This document shows, piece by piece, positions 35,101 through 41,031 of a DNA stretch of 64,000 nt (its first letter is position 1; every line of letters begins with the position of its first letter). The DNA is taken from the NCBI RefSeq assembly GCF_001949145.1, contig NW_019091362.1:9787664-9851663 (forward strand), in the 5' to 3' direction. Origin of the DNA: Acanthaster planci (Eukaryota; Echinodermata; Asteroidea; Valvatida; Acanthasteridae). The translations under genes and the position numbers were made by a program. The notes below the pieces were generated by a model. It was not told the origin of the DNA and searched no databases. It was given only the letters and a program-made list of their open reading frames with translations.

Positions 35101-35112
35101 TGGTGGAAACAT
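10773..35112 (-). CDS. HYR/EGF/SEA single-pass membrane protein, whole gene (23 exons)
   Basis: Predicted product is about 1,300 residues: signal peptide, 8 HYR domains, 8 six-cysteine EGF-like modules, SEA domain, membrane-proximal EGF, transmembrane helix and a roughly 125-residue cytoplasmic tail. Every junction was read by eye as GT-AG, and codon phase is continuous from the ATG at 35112 to the TAG at 10773. HYR domains are immunoglobulin-like adhesion modules known from hyalin and many deuterostome surface proteins; EGF plus SEA next to a membrane helix is typical of shed or heterodimeric cell-surface proteins. An adhesion or recognition receptor is therefore likely (inference). The one irregular exon is HYR exon 2, which is joined to a SINE. 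Whether the terminal exon ends at its in-frame stop or splices on is open, because a perfect GTGAGT donor lies 21 nt before the stop. Confidence 0.85.
11179..11595. other. Intron 22 of the HYR/EGF/SEA gene
   Basis: Between the transmembrane and tail exons. No further feature seen. Confidence 0.6.
11596..11787 (-). CDS. Exon 22: end of EGF module 9 and transmembrane helix
   Basis: 192 nt, phase 2 to 2. CPQNSEFMYLGVNC closes the EGF; a hydrophobic run follows (LLWLYVGCGIGGAVLLFLVV and ALISCVAIY), then a stop-transfer cluster YRKRAKR and an acidic stretch EEDDESEE. A type I orientation fits the N-terminal signal peptide. Acceptor AATAG, donor GTATGC. Confidence 0.85.
11788..12849. other. Intron 21 of the HYR/EGF/SEA gene
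   Basis: A 169-codon plus-strand frame at 12052-12561 has no domain, no splice context and low-complexity hydrophobic content; I treat it as chance. Nothing else is seen. Confidence 0.5.
12850..13027 (-). CDS. Exon 21: cysteine-rich linker and first part of EGF module 9
   Basis: 178 nt, phase 1 to 2. A cysteine-rich stretch (NTCRSTAPTC, SCYYVCRAAC) leads into a regular EGF start, DFCQNGGTCSQD, that is completed in the next exon. Acceptor TTCCAG, donor GTGGGT. Confidence 0.8.
13444..13622 (-). CDS. Exon 20: SEA domain, cleavage motif and C-terminal part
   Basis: 179 nt, phase 2 to 1. It begins KKGSVIVPHAAIYDY; GSVIV matches the GS[VI]VV self-cleavage consensus of SEA domains, where the peptide bond between G and S breaks and the halves stay associated. 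It ends DCMNCAAPEG, starting a cysteine-rich linker. Donor GTAAGG. Confidence 0.8.
13903..13967 (-). CDS. Exon 19: SEA domain, central part
   Basis: 65 nt, phase 0 to 2, encoding VEKEYERLAGFKQVEINQG. The Y-x-x-L-x-G-F and V-E-I elements are characteristic SEA positions leading to the cleavage loop. Donor GTGAGT. Confidence 0.75.
14008..14401. mobile_element. CAGTGGCGTAAATTTG-family non-autonomous element, copy 1 (reverse)
   Basis: It runs from a GTGTAAATCCC end to CCGGCACAAATTTACGCCAC. The internal stretch with TATCACTCAAAA and CATAAATATGCCA is shared with 17390-17606. C-rich tracts flank the inner part. It lies in the intron between SEA exons 18 and 19. Confidence 0.5.
14590..14705 (-). CDS. 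Exon 18: SEA domain, N-terminal part
   Basis: 116 nt, phase 1 in, phase 0 out. It opens EIDKRVVFEISVISAGECD, the first SEA beta strand, and ends GLVEQFTTE, the start of the first helix. An NST glycosylation sequon is present. Acceptor TTTCAG, donor GTATGC. Confidence 0.75.
16055..16229. repeat. GGGGACC dispersed repeat, copy 1
   Basis: GTGTGTATTTGCCTGCAACT, two TCAATCGGGGACC units and a final GGGTCCCCGATTGAATGCAG make an internal inverted structure. The same block is at 26141-26303. Confidence 0.7.
16341..16525. repeat. GTCCACAC dispersed repeat, copy 1
   Basis: Shares TAGGATAACT, a TCTTCATTTTxCCACGGATA block and GCGAGTCCACACAACG, then a GTGCAGAGGTCCACACTA hairpin half, with 57322-57525. 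Confidence 0.55.
16600..16698 (-). CDS. Exon 17: EGF-like module 8
   Basis: 33 codons, phase 1-1. Pattern CPSGNVCENGG ... CSCQCTEEWTGSTCTG, with six cysteines. The pairing of modules 7 and 8 echoes modules 4 and 5, suggesting a two-exon duplication unit. Acceptor GTGCAG, donor GTAAAT. Confidence 0.85.
16821..16913 (-). CDS. Exon 16: EGF-like module 7
   Basis: 31 codons, phase 1-1. Pattern DCESCKNGG ... CACECPGLWSGLLCN, with six cysteines. Acceptor ATTAG, donor GTAAGC. Confidence 0.85.
17390..17606. mobile_element. CAGTGGCGTAAATTTG-family element, partial copy 2
   Basis: ATATCACTCAAAA, ACATAAATATGCCA, a C-rich block and a CATAAATGTACGCCACT end follow in the same order as 14008-14401. Confidence 0.4.
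17677..17769 (-). CDS. Exon 15: EGF-like module 6
   Basis: 31 codons, phase 1-1. Pattern DCKGCENEG ... CECVCLEGF ... LCSG, with six cysteines. It is closest to module 3. Acceptor CGACAG, donor GTATTA. Confidence 0.85.
18165..18500 (+). mobile_element. tRNA-derived SINE, copy 1
   Basis: Contains a GGTTCTTTCCTC start region, a B-box-like GGGTTCTATTGCC, the shared CAGCTCGGTCCACGTG and TGATTCCGTGGGTTTCACCC, TTTTCCTCCCAC and an A/T-rich ATTATTATTG tail. It is in the intron between EGF modules 5 and 6. Confidence 0.65.
18810..18908 (-). CDS. Exon 14: EGF-like module 5
   Basis: 33 codons, phase 1-1. Pattern CPQNTRCENGG ... CSCDCPFQWTGRNCSG, with six cysteines. It belongs to the CPxxxxCENGG subtype shared with module 8. 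Acceptor TTTCAG, donor GTAAAA. Confidence 0.85.
19141..19630. repeat. Degenerate GACTCGAGTC array
   Basis: Many GACTCGAGTCGAGTC-type palindromic decamers cluster at both ends of this block, with less regular sequence between. It lies in the intron between EGF modules 4 and 5. Confidence 0.8.
19811..19900 (-). CDS. Exon 13: EGF-like module 4
   Basis: 30 codons, phase 1-1. Pattern GCKECVNGG ... CVCDCPGLYEGDLCD, with six cysteines. Acceptor CTACAG, donor GTAAGA. Confidence 0.85.
20746..20875. mobile_element. MITE-like element, CCAAGAGTTTG family, copy 1
   Basis: TGCCTCCAAGAGTTTG and ATTGCAAACTCTTGGGGG are inverted ends. The interior has ACGCGTTGGCC, CGCGCGAAAT and GCGCATTGG as in copy 2. Confidence 0.65.
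21585..21680 (-). CDS. Exon 12: EGF-like module 3
   Basis: 32 codons, phase 1-1. Pattern DCKGCMNGG ... CQCQCPGEGF ... LCSG, with six cysteines. Acceptor ATACAG, donor GTGAGT. Confidence 0.85.
21928..22023 (-). CDS. Exon 11: EGF-like module 2
   Basis: 32 codons, phase 1-1, with six cysteines in the order AAGCSS, YCDC, SCMC, QCNG. The GFKGPQC end is classic EGF. Acceptor GTGCAG, donor GTGAGG. Confidence 0.8.
22515..22613 (-). CDS. Exon 10: EGF-like module 1
   Basis: 33 codons, phase 1-1, VDGKDCEGQNNCVCG to GPDCSG, with six cysteines. The spacing is tighter than the later CxxCxNGG modules. Donor GTGAGT. Confidence 0.8.
22855..23091 (-). CDS. Exon 9: HYR domain 8
   Basis: 79 codons, phase 1-1, DNEAPNITCPGDRSVNV to CSFTITVTG, acceptor TTCCAG and donor GTCAGC. 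It has the typical ATDFAGNNNSC turn. It is the last HYR before the EGF block and the most divergent of the downstream group. Confidence 0.85.
23197..23750. mobile_element. Foldback element with long inverted arms, copy 1
   Basis: Left end AAGCCATTTGCGAGTTAAAT and the right end, reversed, match closely. The inversion continues inward through TTTGAATTCTCCAGACTAAA and GATTCGGGGCAAGCT, so much of the element can pair. There is no coding capacity. Confidence 0.65.
23858..25367. repeat. Segmental copy of the exon 4/5 intron
   Basis: Collinear with 30620-31757, including the acceptor and first bases of HYR exon 5 at its left end. It carries an additional 320-bp retroelement. It sits between HYR exons 8 and 9. 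Confidence 0.8.
24295..24614 (+). mobile_element. Retroelement insertion with poly(A) tail and 14-bp target duplication
   Basis: AGACAAGCGCAACC occurs at 24281-24294 and 24615-24628. The sequence between ends in an A-rich tail and is absent from the paralogous intron at about 31050. It is probably a 3' fragment of a LINE or a SINE; no reading frame was recognised. Confidence 0.75.
25368..25368. other. Undetermined base (N), assembly join
   Basis: The only N in the window. Left of it the sequence follows the duplicated intron; right of it starts the foldback copy, so it marks a probable contig or scaffold join between repeats. Confidence 0.8.
25369..25713. mobile_element. Foldback element, copy 2 (left end missing at N)
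   Basis: Near-identical to copy 1 but lacking about 200 bp corresponding to roughly 23307-23506, which in copy 1 is bounded by ATACCTCGG direct repeats. Its left terminus is cut exactly at the undetermined base. Confidence 0.65.
26141..26303. repeat. GGGGACC dispersed repeat, copy 2
   Basis: Collinear with 16055-16229 in the same orientation. A CCGGCACAAATTTGC end of the CAGTGGCG family lies just to the right, near 26350-26371. Confidence 0.7.
26965..27075. repeat. 36-38-bp minisatellite, three units
   Basis: Three copies of an ATATGTGCCCCTGAGTGGCA and CCCACCA(C/T)GGTCACC unit follow each other. Confidence 0.9.
27663..27926 (-). CDS. Exon 8: HYR domain 7
   Basis: 88 codons, phase 1-1, DNESPNVTCPGS to CSFTVTVKG, acceptor TAACAG and donor GTGAGA. 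It is an older relative of exons 6 and 7 (shared TPTAFDVVDG, SPGIYP and SGNEGNC motifs). Confidence 0.85.
28884..29147 (-). CDS. Exon 7: HYR domain 6
   Basis: 88 codons, phase 1-1, donor GTGGGC. It is the 867-bp-offset copy of exon 6, with the same start (DNEGPSVNCSQN) and an intact reading frame, so both copies appear usable. Confidence 0.85.
29751..30014 (-). CDS. Exon 6: HYR domain 5
   Basis: 88 codons, phase 1-1, DNEGPSVNCSQN to CSFTVTVKG, acceptor TTACAG and donor GTGAGC. It forms one half of a tandem duplication with exon 7; the two differ at only a few residues (for example NWTT versus SWPT, DGD versus DED). Confidence 0.85.
30369..30635 (-). CDS. Exon 5: HYR domain 4
   Basis: 89 codons, phase 1-1, opening DNVSPNVACPNG and closing NITVAG before GTAAGG. 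It is nearly identical to the surviving part of HYR domain 2. The acceptor and first bases of this exon also occur as a remnant near 23858-23874. Confidence 0.85.
30636..32084. other. Intron between HYR exons 4 and 5 (source or sister of the segmental copy)
   Basis: Contains the block 30636-31757 that recurs at 23858-25367. No coding content is seen. The orthologous retroelement site near 31050-31065 is empty. Confidence 0.7.
32085..32342 (-). CDS. Exon 4: HYR domain 3
   Basis: 86 codons, phase 1-1, opening DNEPPILSCPND after a TTTCAG acceptor and closing CSFSIKIG before GTATGT. It contains the canonical DSSGNEGSC turn. It resembles HYR domain 1 more than its other neighbours. Confidence 0.85.
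32801..33156. mobile_element. CAGTGGCGTGAATTTG-family element, copy 3 (forward)
   Basis: It begins CAGTGGCGTGAATTTGTG and ends GGATTTACGCCCCTGG, which are inverted termini. G-rich then C-rich blocks lie just inside each end. It is in the intron between HYR exons 3 and 4. Confidence 0.55.
33410..33694 (-). CDS. Exon 3: HYR domain 2, 5' end replaced by a SINE
   Basis: From about 33654 leftward this is a clear HYR exon (PNDTTVYVEPS, NVTCKNENN, DTAGNEGQC, NITVKG) almost identical to HYR domain 4. The opening strand and original acceptor are missing; SINE sequence in sense orientation begins at about 33657. Two AG sites in the SINE, giving exon starts at 33694 or 33682, both leave the frame open and restore phase 1 entry. 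The 5' boundary given assumes the more distal one. The exon may instead be skipped, which phase 1-1 symmetry allows. Confidence 0.5.
33657..33778 (-). mobile_element. tRNA-derived SINE, copy 2 (truncated, joined to HYR exon 3)
   Basis: On the minus strand it reads an A-box-like TTGGCGGAGAAG, TTCTTTCCTCGCC, B box GGTTCGATTCCC, GCTCGGTCCACGTG and TTCCGTGGGTTTTACCCC, then stops abruptly in HYR sequence. It is sense to the gene. Confidence 0.75.
33802..34014 (-). CDS. Exon 2: HYR domain 1 (short)
   Basis: 71 codons in a symmetrical phase 1-1 exon. The start (DASCPDD), the VTCQNEN strand and the closing CSFKITI give the HYR pattern. It is shorter than the other HYR exons: it lacks about 8 residues after PSAN and the usual D-x-x-GNEG turn before the last cysteine. 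Its closest relative in the gene is HYR domain 3 (shared KRPDSGS-like and PSAN motifs). Confidence 0.8.
34168..34260. mobile_element. MITE-like element, CCAAGAGTTTG family, copy 2
   Basis: CTCCAAGAGTTTGCAACG and CGTTGCAAACTCTT are inverted ends; the interior ACGCGTTGGCC, CGCGCGAAAT and GCGCATTGGT is shared with copy 1. It lies in intron 1 of the large HYR gene. Confidence 0.7.
35040..35112 (-). CDS. Exon 1: signal peptide
   Basis: The ATG at 35112-35110 opens a 24-residue segment starting MFPPKWTG with a hydrophobic core (IVVLCCVFTVHVV) and a likely cleavage after VAA. The exon ends in phase 1 at a GTACGT donor. The ATG is chosen because the frame joins in phase to the first HYR exon. Confidence 0.8.
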
Positions 35113-35412
35113 ACCCCCACGATAGGAAGAGAGCCGTGAAAGTGAACCAAGACGGAGATCTGGCGAATTCCTCAGACAGCTTTCTCTAGTCGGTAATCCT
35201 TCAATACGAATATGAAGCTGTATTTACTTTACAAACATCTTGCTTTTGAGAACATTGTAACCATTCCACATGAAAGCAACATTCACACATGACCCGCTAA
35301 ACCTAAAATTACAATAGTTAGCCCCAAAAAGAGAAATGCAGTCTTTTGCTGCGAGCAAAAAGGAATAAATCTGTAACGAGCAAACTTACGGGGAGAAAAA
35401 AAAACAGAAAAA

Positions 35413-35508
35413 GGAAAGATTGGGACATCACACCGGTATTTACTTGCACGCAATTTTATTGGAAAGATTGGGACATCACACCGGTATTTACTCGCACGCA
35501 ATTTTATT
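35413..35508. repeat. 48-bp direct tandem duplication
   Basis: Units 35413-35460 and 35461-35508, beginning GGAAAGATTGGGACATCACA, differ at about one base. They lie 300 bp upstream of the large gene's start codon. Confidence 0.95.
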
Positions 35509-38500
35509 TATAAACCAATTTAACCGGCCACGCAGTGTCCAAGTTCCAAAAAAGGCGCAGTGAACAACCTAATGTAGAAAATTAAAGTATTGTTCACCTG
35601 GATTCGGGTTTCGATCTGTACAGTATTTGCAGTTACTAGTCTTGCACTTGACCTTTCCAATAACTACCCCCGGTACCGTGTGATCAGCTATACACCCATT
35701 CATCTAATAAGATACATGTACATATCTGATGAATGTTCTCCGTAGCATTAATTATTTAGGTAAACAGTACGTGGCTGCCTGTACAGTTGGCAAGCAGTGC
35801 ACGGGGCCTACATAAACCTGTAGGTGTCTGTACATGAAAATTGACGCCACTTAACGAACAAAAAGCAATCAAAAGGGTGGGAGGGGCATACCGTCTCCGC
35901 TTATTTAGTTTGTCTGTATAAAAACGTTCACAATACAATATAGCATGCAATCAAGTGCAATTCAAGGTAGACCGGTGCATTACTGGTACACCTTAAATAA
36001 TCGCTGAAGGATCATTCATGTTTGGGGCTAGTTTCCCACATGCTAAAAAGAAAGAAAAGGTTCATCGAATAAACTGCAAACCTCAGAACTTGGGAGCGTA
36101 TCGATATGTATTATATATAGCATGCACGAAAATGCCATGAGAAGTATCGATTTTCGACCAATATAAACAGATGTGTCAAATAACTGTTATCTGGAACCAA
36201 AGCAACAGTGCTGTCCTAAGGATATACACATTATCCTAAACAAAGCTCCTTCCGACACCTCTTCATTTGATCGTCCTTTAAAAAATTCCTCAGTAAAAAT
36301 ATCTCTGACATGTACGTAACCAGCAAAACCGTTAAAAAATTTGCCAAATATGGCTAAATAAGTCTTAAGGTATCAACAATTCTCGGTGTTTTTTTTTTAA
36401 GTTTATACGTCCTTGCAAGCTCTGATGAAGTATCCAGTGCAGAAGAATTTTGGAAGTAATTGCTGTTTTGTTTACCAAAGGAAAAACGGCACATTTCAGT
36501 TGTAGCATGATTCTGAGCCATTCCATTCAAAGTCTGAAAATTGTCCAGTTCTTACTCACTTTTGAAATGTTTCTCAATAGAAAAACTTTGACAATGTATT
36601 CATGCCAATCTATGCAACTGGATTTATATTTTGTTGTCATCTCCAGAAAAATCACGCCCCGGTTTTTATTGCGGCATACATCCTGTTGGGGGGACATTTC
36701 ACGATGGTATTAGGTTCTTCGCAAACAATTTGAGTACTTTAAAGAAGACCCACAGTTCAGCGGATTTTAAAGTGCCTTTGAACTTGTATCATTCGAGTTG
36801 ATCTTTTGACATTAAGTAAACAGTTCCTCTCGGTTACACGGCTAAACACAAACAAATAGTGTAAGGCTTTGCATGTTCTAAAAATATCTTAGCTGTTTAC
36901 TGACAGATCAATATCGAAATTGAACGTGTCTTTTTGGCATGTTTAAATGTTTCAAAAAAATTCAGTCAATATTTCCGATGGCCGATAGATTCCCCTTTAA
37001 TCAGACAATGAAATAAAAATCAAAGACTTGCTTTTAAATAGTTTGCAAAATTTTTAATTAAGCGACACAGATCCAATACTGCTTAACACATAATTCTCTA
37101 TCACTGTCACAGTGACTCGGATATGACTGACCCAGAAAATGTTCTCGATGTACAAAGTACATACAGCTTCATATCTTTTCTTCGTACATGACGGCAAAAT
37201 AAACAGACCAGAGTCATTAATTGAACCTTGGAATGCCCTGCAAGTTACACACCGTCAAAATAAAAGGAACTTAACGGCTTGCTGCGGCATGCTCTGAGAA
37301 AAAGGTTGTGTCGGTAATTTGTGCAGATTTCAGATGTAATTCAGCGGATGTTTGGCAGGGCTAGGCCCTACTCCAAAACAAATAAATGAAAATATCTCCT
37401 TGGTTGGATTTTCCTCCACAGGGTTATACCCTGATACATTTCTTCTCCGTGGAAACATGTCTAAAAGGTGACCCCCAATAAGCACAGCCGGCGGTCAACG
37501 CGTCCTCTGGTGCAAAGAGCACGATTTTACTTTCAAAACAAACTGAAATTGGTATTCGGAAGTACATGTATGTATGCCTAAGGAACAACATACTTTGCTT
37601 CGACCCCCTCCATTGACTTTGGGCGTTAAGAAGAGGAGTGTACAACGCATCTACTATATATACTCCTGTCTCCATCAATTCCTTTTTCAGTCCCAGCAAA
37701 ATTAACTCGAAATTAATGCGTAAACGTCATCCAATAGGCCTACTTTGTTCACTGTCACCGAGAATCGACAACACGAATGTTCCTATTTATTCGTTTGCCT
37801 TTTGTCCTGTGGTTAGTCCGTTATAGGCCAGCATATCAGAGACGTCAAAAAAGGCCTGTCGTATAAAGTTATGACCATACCAGCAGATGTAAACTTTTTT
37901 TTAAAACATAAAAATTGAAGAGCAAACCACACAATTAAAAAACCAGTAGCATGTGTAACCTTGCACGCACCATAGTACATCTGGCCTCTTCAGCCTGAAA
38001 TAAACCGGGAATTCCACACTATGGTGTCGGCGTACATAAAATGATGCACGATGTGCCAAAGAATAGATGGCAATCATTCAGTCTCGTGTACGTGTTCTGT
38101 GGTACGAAGCTGCAGCCATGATGAACGATTTCACACGCTAATTCCTGTTAATGTTGTTCGTTATGTGACGCTATGATTCATATAAGTATACGAGGTATAA
38201 CGTATAGGACACCTGACCAAGATGTCCAACTCATACCTCGCCCATAGGCTTTTTATGTCATGCCTAATGAATGGCCCGAACGGTATTTAACATGCACATG
38301 TAGGTAATAACATTACAAACGGACTCATGTCTGAGCGCCTTGAGAATTACAACACAGAAAGGTAATGTTGTTGCACCTTGTCCTTGGCACAGTCGTGTAG
38401 CTTCTATCGTGTACAACTTCGTAGTTGGAAGACCATGGTACTAAAGAAATTTCTCCATTATTGAGAACAAGAAGGGTACGCCTCAGGAGTTTTCTGAGTC

Positions 38501-39378
38501 GTGATGAATTCACGTCCCTGGTTTTTGTTCACACAGGAAGCATGCAGGTTTAATCACTATGCAAAATGTGGCGTTAAAACTGATATGAAAAACACTCCTC
38601 TTCGAAATATAACAAACTTGAAAACGATCCCAAGATCGCCTACCTTGCTTTTAGCCTTGCATTAATTCACACGTCTCGTTCATCCCACAGGGTACTGTCG
38701 TGCAGTGGTCCTGCTTTCACGACTACTGTCGTCGACAAATTATAGACTAACCTTTGAGCAGAACCTGTTTACTTAGAAGGCGGGCGTCGTGTCGAATCGC
38801 TATTACAAAATCTCATTGCAACCGTAGAAAAATTATTCCAAAATTGTGCAGGTAGAAGCCAGAGTTTGTGCATAGGTGTTAGAATCGAAACAGAACAAAT
38901 ATCAAAGGTTGAAGTAATCAATTACGACGCCCACCACGCAGAACACAAAACACGGGGAATTAAAAAGTAAAATAACACCTGTTTGTAAGGGAAGTCGACA
39001 TTGTTTATAAATCCAATCGTTTGCAACCGGACTTTTAAAAAGGTCGGGAAACGATACCCGAGAACTAGCATGCAGCTGCTGTATACCTGGGAAGGCAACG
39101 CAGCATTATGCATGCATAAAATGGTTCATGGTGTTGGACGCGTCGATTTGAACTAATGGTGCAACGGAATAAGCCACATGGGCAAAGTCCACGAGCTAGA
39201 ATAACATTCACGCTGAAAATCCAATTAATAACAGGGTCTAGGAAAGGCTTGCTTCGTCAAAATATTACCAATTAAGCTTCAAATTGCAGCTTCGACAAAT
39301 GCTGGTAGGACTGGAAGATTGTGATTCCTTTGGAGGAAAACCTCCAACGTGAACATTTCGCCCAAAATTGATCTCTTA

Positions 39379-39567
39379 TACGGCCGGTTCGGACTCAAGG
39401 GTGATTGTTAAAGCGAAGCGAGTTTGACGTCACAAAAACTTTGTAGCGAAATTTCGCTCGAGTTGAAATGTGTTCAACTTTGGTGAATTTGTAACACGAA
39501 GTGTTGATCTCACCTGACAAATTCGCGTTCGTATGCGCTTTCGCGCCAAGTATGAGCCGGCCTTTAA
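39379..39567. mobile_element. MITE-like element, AAGGCCGG family, copy 2
   Basis: It shares GAGTTTGACGTCACA, GAGTTGAAATGTG, a GTAACACGAA-like block, TGCGCTTTCGCGCC and GCCGGCCTTTA with copy 1 in the same order; ends are CGGCCGGTT and AGCCGGCCTTT. Confidence 0.6.
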
Positions 39568-40957
39568 AGAAGAACTTGCGGTTACAACCTGGAAAAAAAT
39601 TCCGTTTGGTATCAGAACTCCTGAATCGCAGTTCTGTCGTGTGGTGTTAATAACGTACCTTGTACTGGACTTATTGTAGACAGTTATCTTTAAAAATGGT
39701 GGGCAAACTTTTCATCGGAACCACCCATCCTCATTCACTGTGCCCTCGACATGTGGAGCATTCCTTTCCCGACTCTTCAAGTGTTGGGCCTGACCGTGTT
39801 TGTTTGATATCAGTAACCCATCGAAGCAAACAAACACCACTCGCGGAACACTCACCGCGCCAATTCAAAGATGAAGTTTACCTTTGGTGGTGGAGGGGAA
39901 TCACTGATAAAAAAAATCACCTTAAAATATTCTCGGGACATATTTTGTTTTGTTCTAGCACGGACACCCATACAATCAGGTGATAAGTTCTACCGTCGTC
40001 TTCTACCGCAAATGCTCGTGCATTGTTTGCGCATGCCTTGTGAGTATAAGCTTATTGGGGCAAGTTCTATCAGCGACTGTCTGTCAGCTACTGGTCGGCT
40101 TCAGGCCTTCATGCACAGGTTAACAGTCAAAATCTATCACTGGTTGACAAATGATCCTTGATCAAGGTCTTCCAAGCTTGCAAACTTGCGAAACTTATCA
40201 GCGCGTCGTGTGCAATTGTCAATGTCATTTGTCGTTTTTATGCTCTTCCATATATTGAATGTCCTTAGCAAGATTGAGCCAATTATTTTGGTTGACATCA
40301 GAGAGCCCCAGTCCCCGATTCTCATTTTAAGACACACCACATGTATGTTACACGTTAAAAAATAGAAACTAACACCAATTTAAATTAAATTAAAAAATTA
40401 CACATGACGATGGACAGACATCAACTTCACCGCTTATAGTCATGGACTCAAAATAATGCTGGGTTATATAGTGTAGCAAGGTATTAACGGGCGAGGTAAC
40501 AAGCATGGAATTTATACTTAATTTTTACCACATTGCACTCCTCAGATGCCATCGCTCCAAATGGGGAAAGGAAACCTTTATCACTCAATAGCATTTGTGC
40601 AATAGAAAACGTTCGAAAAGCAAAGTCCCACAAGAAATAATGAGACTATAAACGAACGATAAAACACAAAGAGTGCGCACAGGATCTTTCATTGTTTAAA
40701 CAACAGCGCTGGCTTCGTATTTGTATAACAGAAAACATCGATTCCAAAGTGTCAGGATGAATACTGAACTTATATCACGAGCAATGATAAAGTGGGCATT
40801 TAGTAGCGATGCAGCGCATTGTTAGTGGTAATTGTTGCACCGCGGGTGATTGTGAAGTACGTGCACTCTGCAGAATTGATGCAATGGGGGCTTTGAGGCG
40901 TACACTTACCAATAAGGCACCAGCTCCCGATTCATCATCTATTTTGGCTGACACAAC

Positions 40958-41031
40958 AGGAGGGCGCTATTTGACGTTGGTAAACTTTGAGCAATACAAG
41001 AGATTTTACCCAAACCAAATAGCGCCCTCCT
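40958..41031. mobile_element. 74-bp element with perfect 16-bp terminal inverted repeats
   Basis: AGGAGGGCGCTATTTG at 40958-40973 is exactly inverted at 41016-41031. The GGAGGGCGCTAT core also occurs near 15429. Confidence 0.75.

Noticed and set aside
38325-38520. Minus-strand frame ending in a CNNITFLCC motif after a CCAG acceptor
   Set aside because: The cysteine pattern loosely recalls cytokine C-termini, but there is no partner exon in matching phase, and a 60-codon frame is expected by chance.
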